From Fragum whitleyi (taxonomy: Eukaryota > Mollusca > Bivalvia > Cardiida > Cardiidae): a stretch of 64,000 nt of DNA. Positions within the stretch are counted from its first letter, which is position 1, and every line of letters begins with the position of its first letter. The notes under the pieces are model-generated. The model was not told where the DNA came from. It worked only from the letters and a program-made list of their open reading frames with translations, and did not search any database. Below, one piece after another: positions 10,581-22,455 of the stretch. Both the position numbers and the translations under genes were made by a program. The stretch covers positions 46,794,728 to 46,858,727 of the forward strand of contig OX411555.1 in NCBI GenBank assembly GCA_948146395.1. The letters are read 5' to 3'.

Positions 10581-13500
10581 TTAGAATAATATATTCACTC
10601 AACCTTCATGCTGATGTATGCGGAGTTATCCGAAGAAATGAGCATAAAGAAAGAAAATACAGACTCAAAATAATAGCACAAACAATTCTGAAATCAGAAC
10701 ACGAGGCAAAAGATTCAAGTTATCATTCAATAGCTGTCATTCAAACTAGTACTAAGACTGTACCTATTTGAAGTAAAAGGACCTACTTCGGTTGTCCCAA
10801 AATAGTTTGGTTAGAAAAAGTGATATACTCCTTTTGTCGCATTGTTTTAATGCTTGAATAACAGTAACTGGCTTGAAATTATGTTATGCTGAGTGCCTGA
10901 GACAACTGCTACATATCACACACAGGATTAGATTAATTGAGGTAGAGACATTTATTCTCTAGACCAGAGCTTTGATATAAGTCATCACACACTTTTGTAC
11001 CAAAAGGATTTGGAGTGTAATTGTGCACAATGAAGTATTGTGGGTTTTTTTTTAACCGCAAAAATGCCATTTTTACTATATGTTTAACAAGACTAAAACA
11101 GACAGGAGTGTAACCATAGGTGTATGTCCTGTGAGAATCACTTTGATGTAAAAAAAAATGCAGAAAACAGGGGGAAATAGAGTAAAAACTAGGTCAAACA
11201 TGTCTGAGTGATCAGTCATTTTAATGAAATGTGCAATATTTGTAGAATCAAGTTCATAACCAAAAACCCTGATTTTATTGCTCAATAATTTTCATTACAA
11301 AACAGTTTTTGAAAAACTGTTGTTTGAACCAGGCTGCATTATACGGCTTTCTATGTTTTGAATAAAAACATTCGACAGGTTTTATAATAATGTATCCCTA
11401 ATCCCCCATGGTCATATTCAAAACGCATTCATACTGCGGCCTACCAATAATGAAAATTACCCTTTAAAAACACAAAATTATCTTGGAATGTCTATACGGG
11501 CGAATTTTTGATCGGCGTAAGATTGTCGAGACTTGAGAGCAAAAACAAAGTTTGTGTCTGTACACTGTATAGACAGATACTATGTTTTGATTTAAACCTT
11601 CGCTACTGCAACTTGTAGTAATTTGCCGGAAAAGTGTGTTTATTGAGGTCGTGAACTCTTGAACTTCTACACACCCCTGATTGGCCATACCACACGTGAT
11701 GACCTACTACGATTTTACCTGCCTTCTTATGAATGAAGTCTTTGCTAATAAGTTACGAAAGGTCAAGTTTACAAACGAATGGAATGTTCGTGCCGTATTT
11801 CTCCTATTAAACGCGTCCGAGCGCGATGCAAAACGTCATGGGGCGCTATTATTTCAGACTCTTTTACTGAATTAAAAAAAAAAAAAATACGTATTTTGGA
11901 ACCTAAGAGAAGCAAACTGTTAACATGTTCGTATTTATCGATTGAAATACGTACGCTACTCAATACGCTTTTCTATTTATCTATTAAGGCTATAGATTTA
12001 AAAAATAAAATAAAATGTTAGCTAATGAATTGTTATTTTGTCATTTAAAGTCATCTATCGAAATACGGTCACCCTCGACCATTAATTGCAGCTTTAAAAA
12101 GCAAGTGATTGTGTTAGCAGAAGCCGAGATTATTATTATTGTTATTATTTGTACAAGATAGAAAGTTCTAAGACGATGCAAGATTCAATGGTCCGCTACC
12201 GATGGACAAAGCGGTCTAATAAATCATTACCTTTTCACGTATGAAATAATAAATCCTGTATTAAATCCTAAAATTTCGTGATGTGTAAATGCACCCGGTA
12301 CATGAAATGAAAGTGTTTCGTAGTGAAAACACAACACGTCTGGAGCTAGCCGGGTCACCGCGTGTCGGCACCCGTTGAAGTCCCCAGATTCTTGCAAGCG
12401 GCGACGTCGCTTTTGAAATAAGTCACACACGAGATTTTACGGAGGTTTTCCTATTTTAACAGTATGAATTGTGACTAGGATTTAATCATTTGACTCGGAT
12501 ATTTTGTATATTTGCAGAAATATTTTCCTAACAACGAAAGGGGATTTTGTTCGCATGTGACTTATGAAGAATAACGAGAAATAGTTTTAATTTTGTGTTA
12601 AATTTTAACCTTTCGCGCTTCCGGAAGACTGCGCGATTTAGGACGCGCTAGTTTTTCAGATATTGATATTTTAATGACGCAACCAGTCTTATCCTGATAG
12701 GAATTTAAGATAGTTAACCCACAATCCATTGAACAAGACGTCGTGGAGTAGCAGCTATTGAAATTGAATTCGAGACCGGATTTTTCACCACGGACCGCGG
12801 ACGGCTGGATGTTGTTGATCGTATAGTCAAGGGCCTGGGAATCGTATTTATGGGGGAGCGCGTTTATTAGGGAGGGCGCGTCTAAAAGGTGAATACGGTA
12901 TATTTAGTCCAAATTCTCATTGAAACATAAACACGCACCACTTGACCGTGACCAGCCTTGATATGAAGTGAAATTTAACCCATTGCCAGACAACTTATGT
13001 TCTCAACTACCAAATTTACACCTCTTCAGCTTAAATACTGCTTTTATCTTAAAGCTTGTTGATGCTTACTTGTGAAATGTAAATATCTGGGTAACGGGTA
13101 TTTTTGTATCATATTGCCCAAATCCCATTCCCTGTCTTTTTTTTTCTTTTTTTTTCGTTTCAAACAAGGCCGGAAAACAGGAGATATAGCAATCTCGGTA
13201 CGATTTACTGTTAATATATGATTTTTTTTCAAAGTACTTGCCATCGTAACTACAACTGTATAGTAGCGCTTCTATCCCTCGGATGGCTCCAGAATTTCCT
13301 CAATACAATAATTCATCTATTTGTTTAACCGGAAGTATGTAAAATATTACAAAAAAAGAAATTTGGATTGTGAATCAATCGCTTGTGGACTGGAGCACCT
13401 TTACCTTAACATGGAAATTGGTATTTCTCGCACCAGAACTATAATTAGCATACATCCGTACGTAGCTGCCATCTTCTACCCTCTTAGGTTTACGATTATC

Positions 13501-14840
13501 CGCCGTTTGGTAGGAGCAATAGAATTTAACTAACGACTATATTTGGACAATTCATTAGCTGTACAAAATACCTTCCTACATAGATTTTATCGAATTGGCA
13601 TCAGATAATTATTCTTTCACAAGACTGAATATTACCGAAAGAGACCAAAACCCTGTAATTACAATTACGAAACCATTCGGAGGATGGGGGGGACCCCATT
13701 CAGGTTGTGCCAGAGCCATAGCGGATAAGGTTTAAAAGTCAAAATGCAAAAAGACTGCTGTTTAATCTGCTTAAATATGGGTTCCGCATGTGGAAATTGA
13801 ATTACCTCTCTGACTGCTTTTGTTTGAGTTAAGAAAAGAATCATTAGTCTAGACACTGTAGTCGCATGTTTTCTTTTCCCTAGGATTATCGCTCTCTGTC
13901 TATCGGTCTGTCCATGTCTGTCACTCTCTCTACCTTTCTTTTCCTCTCTTTCTCTTTCTTTGAATTTAGAATTTTAAAGAGACACTTTCCCTTGATTATT
14001 TTTTACATTTTTAATTTCTTTTTTCTCAACGAATTCAATATATCACTTTAGAATGCCAACAGATTCGTTCACCATCAGTACTTTCAGTGCTTTGATTTGA
14101 AAATGAAATGTCATCAAAATAATGATTTTGTCTATCTAGTTAATGTTTATATTTTCGCATTTTCCACTCTTAAACACGAGATGTGAAGAAGGCTGTTTAG
14201 TCGTAACAAGATGTAAATATATAGTAAAAACACGTGGTTTTATACTAAACATTTGACAGAAGAAATGTCCATTATTCCTTATTTGGACATGCTAATTAGC
14301 ATACCGGCGGTCATGTCATCCTTAACTTAAATATCACGTGAATTGTACCGTTATTACCAGCCTGCTTATCTAGTTTTCCTCGTGAAATTCACAATGACTT
14401 CGTTCAATAACGCTTTTTGATTGGTCTTAATATATGAATAGATAAGAACAATTATCATTTATCTAGCCAAACAGTTTTTTGACAAAGAGAGAATACACTC
14501 AGATTTGATATCCTTAAGAATTAAAAATCTTCGACAAAATTAATTTTATAAAAATACTCGATTTCATACCAAAACGACTCACTTAAAATCATACACTTTT
14601 GACTCGGCCCCTATGCAAATCAGAACTATTTTTGGATACACAATATGCTGTTCCGTTTAATACAGACACAAGAAAGTATGAAAGGCTGGAAATTTACATG
14701 TAGACGGACAGACAAATCATTATTTCACATTCAAAAATTCTGAAAAAACATGATTCTTCATTGTATTAGATGGAAAATATGAAATGACAAGAAAAAAATA
14801 CATTTCATTAATTCATTTCTGAGATTTTTGGCGAAATGTT
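10581..14840. other. Interior of the 5.1-kb segment: CpG-richer non-coding DNA
   Basis: No protein domain was recognised in any frame. CACGTG motifs occur near 11694, 14232 and 14335. The stretch 12300-12900 is notably rich in CG (GGGCGCGTCT, GCGACGTCGC). It could be cargo of the element or a cryptic promoter region; the sequence does not decide. Confidence 0.4.
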
Positions 14841-14967
14841 GGTCCATATAGAAGTCAAACGGACTATACTCACATTAATTGTGTGAGGGCCAAGAATAAG
14901 AGTTCCGATTCTACAACAGAATTCAGGACTGTTTGATTACGAAACCAATGATCGGCCTCTCAACCCC

Positions 14968-15660
14968 TATAGAGGACTACAGTGGCCCTGAATTGCTCAC
15001 CGAAATGAACTGTCTAAAAATTGTTTAATGTAGGTTTTAAAAAAAGAACGATGAAGAGTCAGTGAGAGAAACAATATTGTTGCTTCTATACAACTAGACA
15101 ATCCCTATTGCCAATTTCAGGTTGATTTGGCAAAATATGTGGCCTCTAGAGAGCATACAAGGTTTTTCTATGATTTGACTCCCTGACCTTGTTTTTGACC
15201 CAAAAATGCATCAATACAATTATCTGACCAAATTTCATGTTAGTCAAGCTGAAAGTGTGGCCTCTACCGTGCATACAAGTTATATCTAAGATTTCACCTG
15301 TTGATCTAGTTTTTTTTGACCCAATTTTGAACTAATCCAAAATTGCATCAATACAATCATTCTGACCAAATTTCAGGTTAGTTAGGCTAAACTAAAAATT
15401 TGGCCTCTAAAGTGCATACAAGGCATATCTAAGATTTGACCGATTGAACTAGTTTTATGACCCCAGTTGACCCAAATTAATACTTGTCCGAGATCTCATC
15501 AAAACAATCATTCTGACCAAATTTCAGGGGGATCAGACATAAAATGTGGCTGCTAGAGTGCATACAAGGTAAATGTTGACAACAGATGTCGCACAACAGA
15601 TGACAGACATCCACCTAACCACAATAGTTCACCTTGAGCTTTTCGTGCTCAGGTGAGCTA
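14968..15660 (+). mobile_element. Pearl-like element, same core as the 25-kb array
   Basis: It begins GAGGACTACAGTGGCCCTG with TGCTCACC, has three to four diverged copies of the ~145-bp unit (ATCATTCTGACCAAATTTCA, GTGCATACAAGG), and ends CACCTTGAGCTTTTCGTGCT and CAGGTGAGCTAA. Confidence 0.75.
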
Positions 15661-16039
15661 ATAACATCTACAAAAGTATAGAAACTTAAGTATCTATTCA
15701 CTCCACAGACCTGAATCTATTGATAATGAATGAAAGGTGTGTTTGTGAAACTTGGTATCAACAGAAAGGTCTTACTCTAAGCAATCATCATATGAAATAT
15801 GAAGACTCTATCACTTACCATTCAAAAAATGTGACCAATGTTATTTTATTTTTTTCTGACAAAAAAGCAACATGGTACAAATGGACAATCTGAAAAAATA
15901 GACAGGGCAATACAATTTGCTCCTGATCTTTCGAAGTGGGAAAAATTGTAATGTAAAATTGACAAGAACAAGGAGGAATCATTCAGCAGCTGATATAAGT
16001 AGAGTCTTGAACATTTCCCAAATACAAGCTACCGGTAAC

Positions 16040-16480
16040 AGAACAAGCTACATTGTGTATAAATATCAAAGAAGTAGCAGCAACTAGCACTTTGTATCAT
16101 TTTAAGTGCCATTACTGCATAATGCGTTATTGTAAAAGTGCTATCAGTCAATTTCCTCATAAGTTCAAGGGTGTCTGGCAATTTTTTTTGTGGCAAAAGT
16201 AAATAATGACCTAGACCTTCACAACCCCAAGACAATAGGACAGTTCTTTGGGTCATGGGCAATAACTCCATAAAGTTTTGTGATTCTAGGTCAATTAGTT
16301 CTTGTGTTAGTATCCTGTAACGGTTTTTGGACAAAGTTCAATTGTGACATTGATCCTTTTGGCCCAAAAACAATAGGGCACTTCTTCGTGCCATAGTAAA
16401 CAATTGTATTAAGTTTCATGATTATAGGTCAATTTGTTCCAAAGTAATAGTCTGGAAACAAAAAATCTTCAGACAGATTT
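16040..16480. repeat. Diverged interspersed repeat shared with 53.2-53.6 kb
   Basis: GGACAAAGTTCAATTGTGA and AATAGGGCACTTCT recur in the copy at 53180-53630. The 101-codon minus-strand frame here is repeat sequence and has no recognisable domain. Confidence 0.5.
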
Positions 16481-16489
16481 TTAAAGATT

Positions 16490-16702
16490 TATATAATGAA
16501 AATAGGCCAAGCTCTGCCACGCCCATACTTTTAGGACAATCCAAATTTCTTGAAAAACTTTAGAAGAGGGTCACCCAAGGAACATTTCTGCCAGGTTTTG
16601 TCAAAATCAACTCATCATTTTAGGAGATGTTTAAAGAAAAGTTTAGATGGATGCACACACTCCGCCATGACAAGAGCTCACTGGCCTTTAGCCAGTAGAG
16701 CA
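16490..16702 (+). mobile_element. 3' part of a pearl-like element with a variant hairpin
   Basis: It carries the conserved 3' core (GGTCACCCAAGGAACATTTC, TTTAGGAGATGTTTAAAGA) and ends with a different hairpin, GCTCACTGGC-CTTTA-GCCAGTAGAGC, followed by AAAAAA. The 5' end is not visible. Confidence 0.55.
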
Positions 16703-17426
16703 AAAAATCTAAAAGACTAGGCATCTTGTAAAGTTGGTGTATAGCTCCTGGGAGTATATAACATAACAAAACTTTAGGCTTTTTGGTTTCTCCAAATAGA
16801 ACATATTAGATTTTCTTCTCTGTTCCTTGTTAAAAGGGTGTGCCATGACAGAACCCTAATCAGACCCAAGAAGATTAATTCTACTTAACTCATAACGGTT
16901 GATCAAATCTTAAGATCCCAGAGGCATGGTATACACTACACTCAGTTGGTAGACATCAAACCAAATATGAAAACTGTCTGCCTCCTGGTGTCAGAAACTT
17001 TCTTCCATATTTCCATGTAATATTTTATTCGCTTGGGAAGAGCCCAAATATGACCCTACGGGTATGATATAAAACTTGGTAGGGATCCACTAGATGACGC
17101 TACATACCAAATATGAAAGCTATCTGCCATCTTTTCTTCTTTGATTCTAGGAAAACGGCTAGGCCATAGGACGAGCCCAAATATGACTGCAGAGACAGCA
17201 TATTTTCCCTGTTAATTACCATAGCAACCACAGTTAAGGGTGGATTTCAATTTTTCTAACTCCTTTGGAAGAGCTTCACCCAAATGATTTCTGCCTTGTT
17301 TCATCAAGACTGGCCTACCAGTTAAGGAAATGTTTAAAGAAATTATAGACCAGGCAATAAGGCAAGAGAAACATTGGGTCATTACAATAGCTCACCTTGA
17401 GCACTTCTGTCTCAACTGAGCTTAAA
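16703..17426 (+). mobile_element. Decayed pearl-like element
   Basis: The core holds diverged units like those in 1943-3196 (CCAAATATGAAAGCTATCTG, reverse orientation) and ends AGCTCACCTTGAGCACTTCT, then GAGCTTAAAAG. The hairpin is damaged. It is adjoined directly to the fragment at 16490-16702. Confidence 0.6.
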
Positions 17427-17805
17427 AGTTACAATATGTGGGAATGGGTCAATGAAATAAATTGATAAGACAAAAACTTTGCCAAACAAAACTTTATTGA
17501 AGAAAATTGGATACATTATTAAAGTGAAAAGGCTATGGAAAAATTGAGAAAAATCTGAAAAGCGATTCATATTTCATATTAAAGGTACCCGTTTCTTCAG
17601 GCAGCTAGAGGCAGTTTGTGGTGTGCAAACTTTGAATAAATTAAATTTGTGTCTTGGAGAAAACTTTATATGCAGTTCTATAATTAGCTTTGCAGTTCAA
17701 TAGTTAGCCTATCAACAAACTTCAGAATTTAGTCAGGTCCAATTTGGAAAATGTTGTGCAGATGACAAGATGGGCCTGTTTATGACGTTTCCAACATACA
17801 AATTA

Positions 17806-18174
17806 ATGGCTCAGTGCAAAACAGTTGTATACTTGATTAGTTTATTAGATATTAAACTTCCCAAATATTGCTGACTTAGCGTAAAACAGTAGTAACTATC
17901 TACATATTTTAGGCAGTTACAACTGTTTTGCACTAAGCCATGGCTATGATGCGATGTCTCAGCACGAAACGATTGTAACTGCCTATAAACATTGTAGGCA
18001 GTTACAAAAGTTTCACACTGACCCATCAATATTGTAGTTTTGGAAATATTGACAAGCTTTAATTGATCTTCAGTTATAATCTTCGTTTAGGTTTCACAAA
18101 TTCATGGCTCAGTGTGAAACAGTTGTAACTGCCTATATATTTATAGGCAGTTACAACAGTTTCACGCTGAGCAA
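17806..18174. repeat. Cluster of four ~72-bp palindromes, family S
   Basis: A half copy (17806-17838) is followed by 17873-17940, 17954-18026 and 18103-18174. The last is best preserved: GGCTCAGTGTGAAACAGTTG, TAACTGCCTATA, TATAGGCAGTTACAACAGTT, TCACGCTGAGC. A decayed copy follows at 18694-18742. Confidence 0.85.
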
Positions 18175-18742
18175 TCGAAACGGCCCTAATTAGCAAGATT
18201 GGCTTTTAAAGAAGGAGTTAGGAGACAGCAAAGTTATTTGTTATTAAAGTTATAGATTTCAACTAGAATTCAAAGAGTCGAAGAATTCTTGATACATTTT
18301 TTGTCAAAATTTGCACACCATTGTTCTGTCCTGTACAAAACTTGTTCCTTGAGTGTAACTACTGTGTTATAAAAACCTGTATTATTAACTGTGAGAAGTA
18401 AAACATAACAGTGAAAGCTGTATAAAAGTTAGAAACGATAAAGTTAAAATTCAAACAGAATGAAAAATTCCGACTTCAAATGAAAATATAAGGCTTTTAA
18501 AATACAAAATCCCTCCCCTTTGTACAAAATATTTCAGCTTGTTTGTATGCAAAAACCCCCTATTGTAATGAGTACTTAAAGATTCTAAAAAATGTCCATG
18601 CATTCCATGTTGTCATCACCTTTTTAATGGAGGGGATGGATATTATATCATAACTACTATGCTAGAACTGGACAGAGAAATCTACATAATTCAATGACCC
18701 AGCGTGAAACAGTTGAAACTGATTAGCTTCATGCTGAGCAAT

Positions 18743-20289
18743 CAAGATATTTGAAAATCAGATCCATTGTCAGGCAACTCTGCATGCCAATCTTTCTAAC
18801 TGCTCTTTGTTCCTAAAAAAGTAAGTTTAGAACTTTGTTTGCAAAGATGGGTTTAAGCCAGACAGCTTTTATTAGTAGCTCCATGATTTCCAAAAATTGA
18901 CTGAGGAATTCTCCATTTAGGCGATGGAAATTTATTAAAGCATGAACACTAGTTAGAATTTTTACAGTAATTTCCCAAATGGCTTTCCTACCATACCTAT
19001 GTCTGTATTCCAAAGCCATTTTTTTTTAAATCCACAACTTTTATTGCTTTTGGTTTGAACCAGTCTCAAATTTATCATCTGGTAAAGGCTAAACACATTA
19101 CCACAAAGCATTGATTAAGACTAGGCAAAAGCAAAAGAAGTGGAGGACATTGTCAAGTTGATGAAAATTTTAGTATTCTTCATCTTGAAGAGTAGAAAAC
19201 AATGTAGGAAAGAAATAAATTGCTTGTTATAAGCTTTGTTTTTTTTTTACAATGCTTACCAACAGTTTTTGTTGTTATTTAATCAATGTGATACATATTG
19301 TCTTATTTAGCAATGGGTTCAGCATGTCAAACTGCATGGCGTTTCTTTTATGGATTATCAGCTCCAGCTTTCTGATAATGAAATTTAATTTTGTCCATTT
19401 AGTAAAAGAGTCTTGAGTATACTGCTAGCTCAAGAGATATTACAGGCTAGTTTAAAGAAATAACAAAAGATAATTATCAAGTCAAAATTTCAACTTGTGG
19501 TTATCTTATAAGAACACTTATAAGTAAATTATTATGGCCAATATACTTAAAATATATTCCCTCCTTTTCATTGCTAAGTTGCCCTTTTCTATAAATAAAT
19601 ATAAAGGATGATTGATTTCATTTTTTGTAAAAACAACATTATTTCTATTCTAAAATCGTGTGACTACAGCTTAATTCAAGCCCCTCAGTTATAAGGTTTT
19701 AAAAGTACAATATTTAATTTCTTTATTCCCATATTGACTGAGGGATAATTTTTAAAGCCATCTCTTTATGACTGGCCAATATTCGTGCAGCCTCTTATAA
19801 GACCAATACAGCCTTCCAGTAAACAGCTTATATACATTTGAACAGCTGTGCACAGCCTTAAAGCTTTATAACTCTACATGAAGAATCAATGGTTAGGCTA
19901 CTTAATGGGAATCTGATCTGATTTTATGAGCTTAGAATAGAACCTTGCTGCTTATCCTAGAATTTTTTCTTAACCCTAATCATACTGTTCAATTCACCAA
20001 ATGGACATAATTTTTAACAATTTTACTACAGAATGCCTTGCTTTTTCATCAACAATTATCATTGGTAGACAAAAAGTTATAACTCAGATATATCCACAAA
20101 ATCTTGTCTTGCAATTAAGGATCTTAGATAAGTCTTGATGTATCACACAACATAACACCATCAAGTATTCCCTAAACTTGAAGCATTGAAAATTAAAATC
20201 AAGTTGATATTTAAAGAGTTTAACTTTAACCTAGCAGTAAGGTAGCAAAGCTGCAGTAAACATTGTAAAATTTTGCAGTCTGACAAATT
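18743..20289. other. AT-rich non-coding DNA
   Basis: No exon was recognised. A remnant of the 61-bp palindrome family (ACTACAGCTTAATTCAAG) lies at 19652-19705. Confidence 0.4.
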
Positions 20290-20362
20290 GAGGTATCACT
20301 ACAATACTATTGTAAGTGCCTATAAACATATAGGCACTTACAATAGTGTTGTGCTAACTCCT
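20290..20362. repeat. ~72-bp palindromic element, family S
   Basis: ACTATTGTAAGTGCCTATAA and TATAGGCACTTACAATAGT form the arms. The stem sequence differs from the 18-kb copies, but the two arms still match each other. Confidence 0.8.
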
Positions 20363-21040
20363 CTGTTAATGTCAACACAATTTGGGTTATTCTAATTACA
20401 ATGTCTAGGTTACTGACCGACAATATTCAGGGATGCATCATGCTCTTACTTTGATATATAAAACAAATTCTTTATCTAGGCCCTAGAACCCTTTTTGCTT
20501 GACAAGACTTCATGCACCTGATATTATTACTCGATGATCTAATTTACCTAGGTAAGAACACAACACAGGTTTACACCAAATATATAAAACTAGACTGTAC
20601 TAAAAACACAATTTCTGTCATAACATGGGATGTTTGTCTTTTTTATTATAAAACACATTGTACTAAAATAAAACATCTTTTCTTAGAAAAATATGAAAAT
20701 ACAAATTCCTTCAAATTGCTATAAATGAGTGTGGGAGAAAAACACCACTTGGAGATTGGAAATTTAAACAAAGTACATTGATTTAAAGCTTAATTTTTCA
20801 TAAATAATTGATTTTTTAGTTCAAAACTACTGCAAATAGAAACAAATTTCCATTCTTTTACAACAATTTTGCACTAGTCCATCAAAATGGTCCGTACTGG
20901 AACAACAAAGAAGAATTTAGGAAGAGAGAAATCAACATGTTATCAATTGTAACTATCAGGCAAAAAGCAAAATCTGCAACTCAAAACTTCTACCCATATC
21001 TTATGGTAGTTGACAAGTGGGGGTCATGAAATTTGACTGC
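20363..21040. other. AT-rich non-coding DNA
   Basis: No exon, RNA gene or named repeat was recognised in this stretch. Confidence 0.4.
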
Positions 21041-21145
21041 ATTAACCAAGCTTTCTTAATGATTACATTTGAAAAGCTTGGTTAACAAAGTTAAAGATTA
21101 TGATTTCCAAAGCGCTACAGAACTATGATGGGTCAACTTCCTTAA
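21041..21145 (+). mobile_element. Partial TTAA palindromic MITE, family T2
   Basis: The central palindrome (AACCAAGCTTTC / GAAAAGCTTGGTT) and right half (TTAAAGATTATGATTTCCAA) match 28555-28708 and end GGGTCAACTTCC-TTAA. The left half is missing. Confidence 0.6.
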
Positions 21146-21408
21146 ATGTGACAAATCTGACAAAAAGGGACCACCTGGGTAGTATGTTAAGAGTAGACCC
21201 CAGTCAGACTGCACAGACTGCCATGTTGACCACAGTTGTATTTTTTCGCACTTGGGGATTTTCTTAATCTAGAATGTTCATTTACCTTTCTGAATACTTC
21301 TTGGTATAAATGTAATATGCAAATTTCTTCTTTTTTAGCTCTACCCGTTTTTCAAACATTTATTATTAGGTCTTCAAAGATGATCCTTTTTTGCATGACA
21401 GGTCACAT
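21146..21408. mobile_element. ~250-bp inverted-repeat MITE, family N
   Basis: The left end reads TGTGACAAATCTGACAAAAA then GGGACCACCTGGG, and the right end is its rough complement TCCTTTTTTGCATGACAGGT then CACA. Better copies lie at 31190-31431 and 48940-49199. Confidence 0.65.
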
Positions 21409-21653
21409 ATATATAACTGATAATATTTCTGATGTTTGCAATATTTTCCTTTTTGCATGATGAATTATAAATGATTTATTGAAAATTTACTCTGACAGGG
21501 GGAACAGGCGTAAGCATGAAAACGTGACACACACCAAAAATCAAAAGGGGAAATAATTTCTCTTAACATTTACTAATTAGAAAATAAATGTCAGGTGAAA
21601 AGAAAATACTACAATTATACTAGAATTCCCTCTCTGATGATTCTTTTTTTTTT

Positions 21654-21880
21654 AAATATTTCTTTTTATTAAAGTTTTTTTAGTTATTGCAAACTTGCCC
21701 CCCAAATATCTTTGTCCAAAAATACGCTCGTCTTCAATTTTGTAGATAATATTCACAAGATGTAATAAAATATTTCTTTTTATTATGGTATTTTTACCGC
21801 AAACTTGCCTCCAAAATATCTTTGTCCAAAGATGTGTTTGTTGTCAATTTTGTAGATAATATTAACCAGATGTCATGGCA
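21654..21880. repeat. Tandem duplication, ~115-bp unit, two copies
   Basis: AATATTTCTTTTTATT, GCAAACTTGCC, AAATATCTTTGTCCAAA and TTTTGTAGATAATATT appear in the same order twice. Confidence 0.8.
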
Positions 21881-22222
21881 AGGTCAGAACTGTGGGGGCA
21901 AGTACAATGAACTTATAGAATTCATAAATAATTCATGATTCATTCATGATTTGTCAAAATGGTGTTAATTACAGTTAACACTCAATAGGAATTTGACAAC
22001 ACTATTTCAGGCTGAGAACCATATTTTCTCAGTTGTCTTAGTATTTCTGCTGTATTCCAAATAGCCCCAGCTTTGTGTTTTTTTTTTTTTTTTCTTAAAA
22101 ACAATGTTTAAACACCAAGTTTAAAAGAGAAATAACTGTTTACAAGCAATAACCTCTTTTGACTCCATAATTCAAAGATTAGATTTTGGAACAAAGCATT
22201 GGATTATTTGTATTATTCTTAA

Positions 22223-22455
22223 CCTTGTCATGCTGAATTACGACCTTTGCAAAATTGCAATAAAATCAAAGTACTGAAAGCACTAATTAGCACCAATTGA
22301 GGGTCTGCATTTATTTCAAAATCTAGTATTTAAACTTTTCTGGTTTGAAAAGAAAAATCAGGTGGTATAGACCAAGGTCAGTCTGCACATATGAGCAGAC
22401 TGACCTTTGTCTCAACCTCCTACCAAAGAAGGAATATTCCAGGTTAAGCATGACT
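22223..22455 (+). mobile_element. TTAA MITE, family T1, decayed copy
   Basis: It begins TTAA-CCTTGTCATGCTGAA, includes CTGCACATATGAGCAG and the GGAATATTCCAGG segment, and ends in a damaged AAGCATGAC. Confidence 0.65.

Larger units (their letters stand above)
9760..14870. mobile_element. 5.1-kb segment bounded by 30-bp inverted repeats
   Basis: AGTATAGTCCGTTTGACTTC plus TATATGGACC at 9760-9789 recurs as the reverse complement at 14841-14870. Similarity fades within a few bases on both sides. Between them lies DNA with visibly more CpG than the flanks, especially 11.5-13.5 kb, several CACGTG sites, and no ORF above 80 codons and no transposase. It may be a large non-autonomous transposon or one whose transposase has decayed. 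A pearl-like element (10316-10580) is nested inside. Target duplication and superfamily are undetermined. Confidence 0.5.

Noticed and set aside
16029..16334. 101-codon minus-strand ORF
   Set aside because: It lies in interspersed repeat sequence shared with 53.2-53.6 kb, with no recognisable domain.
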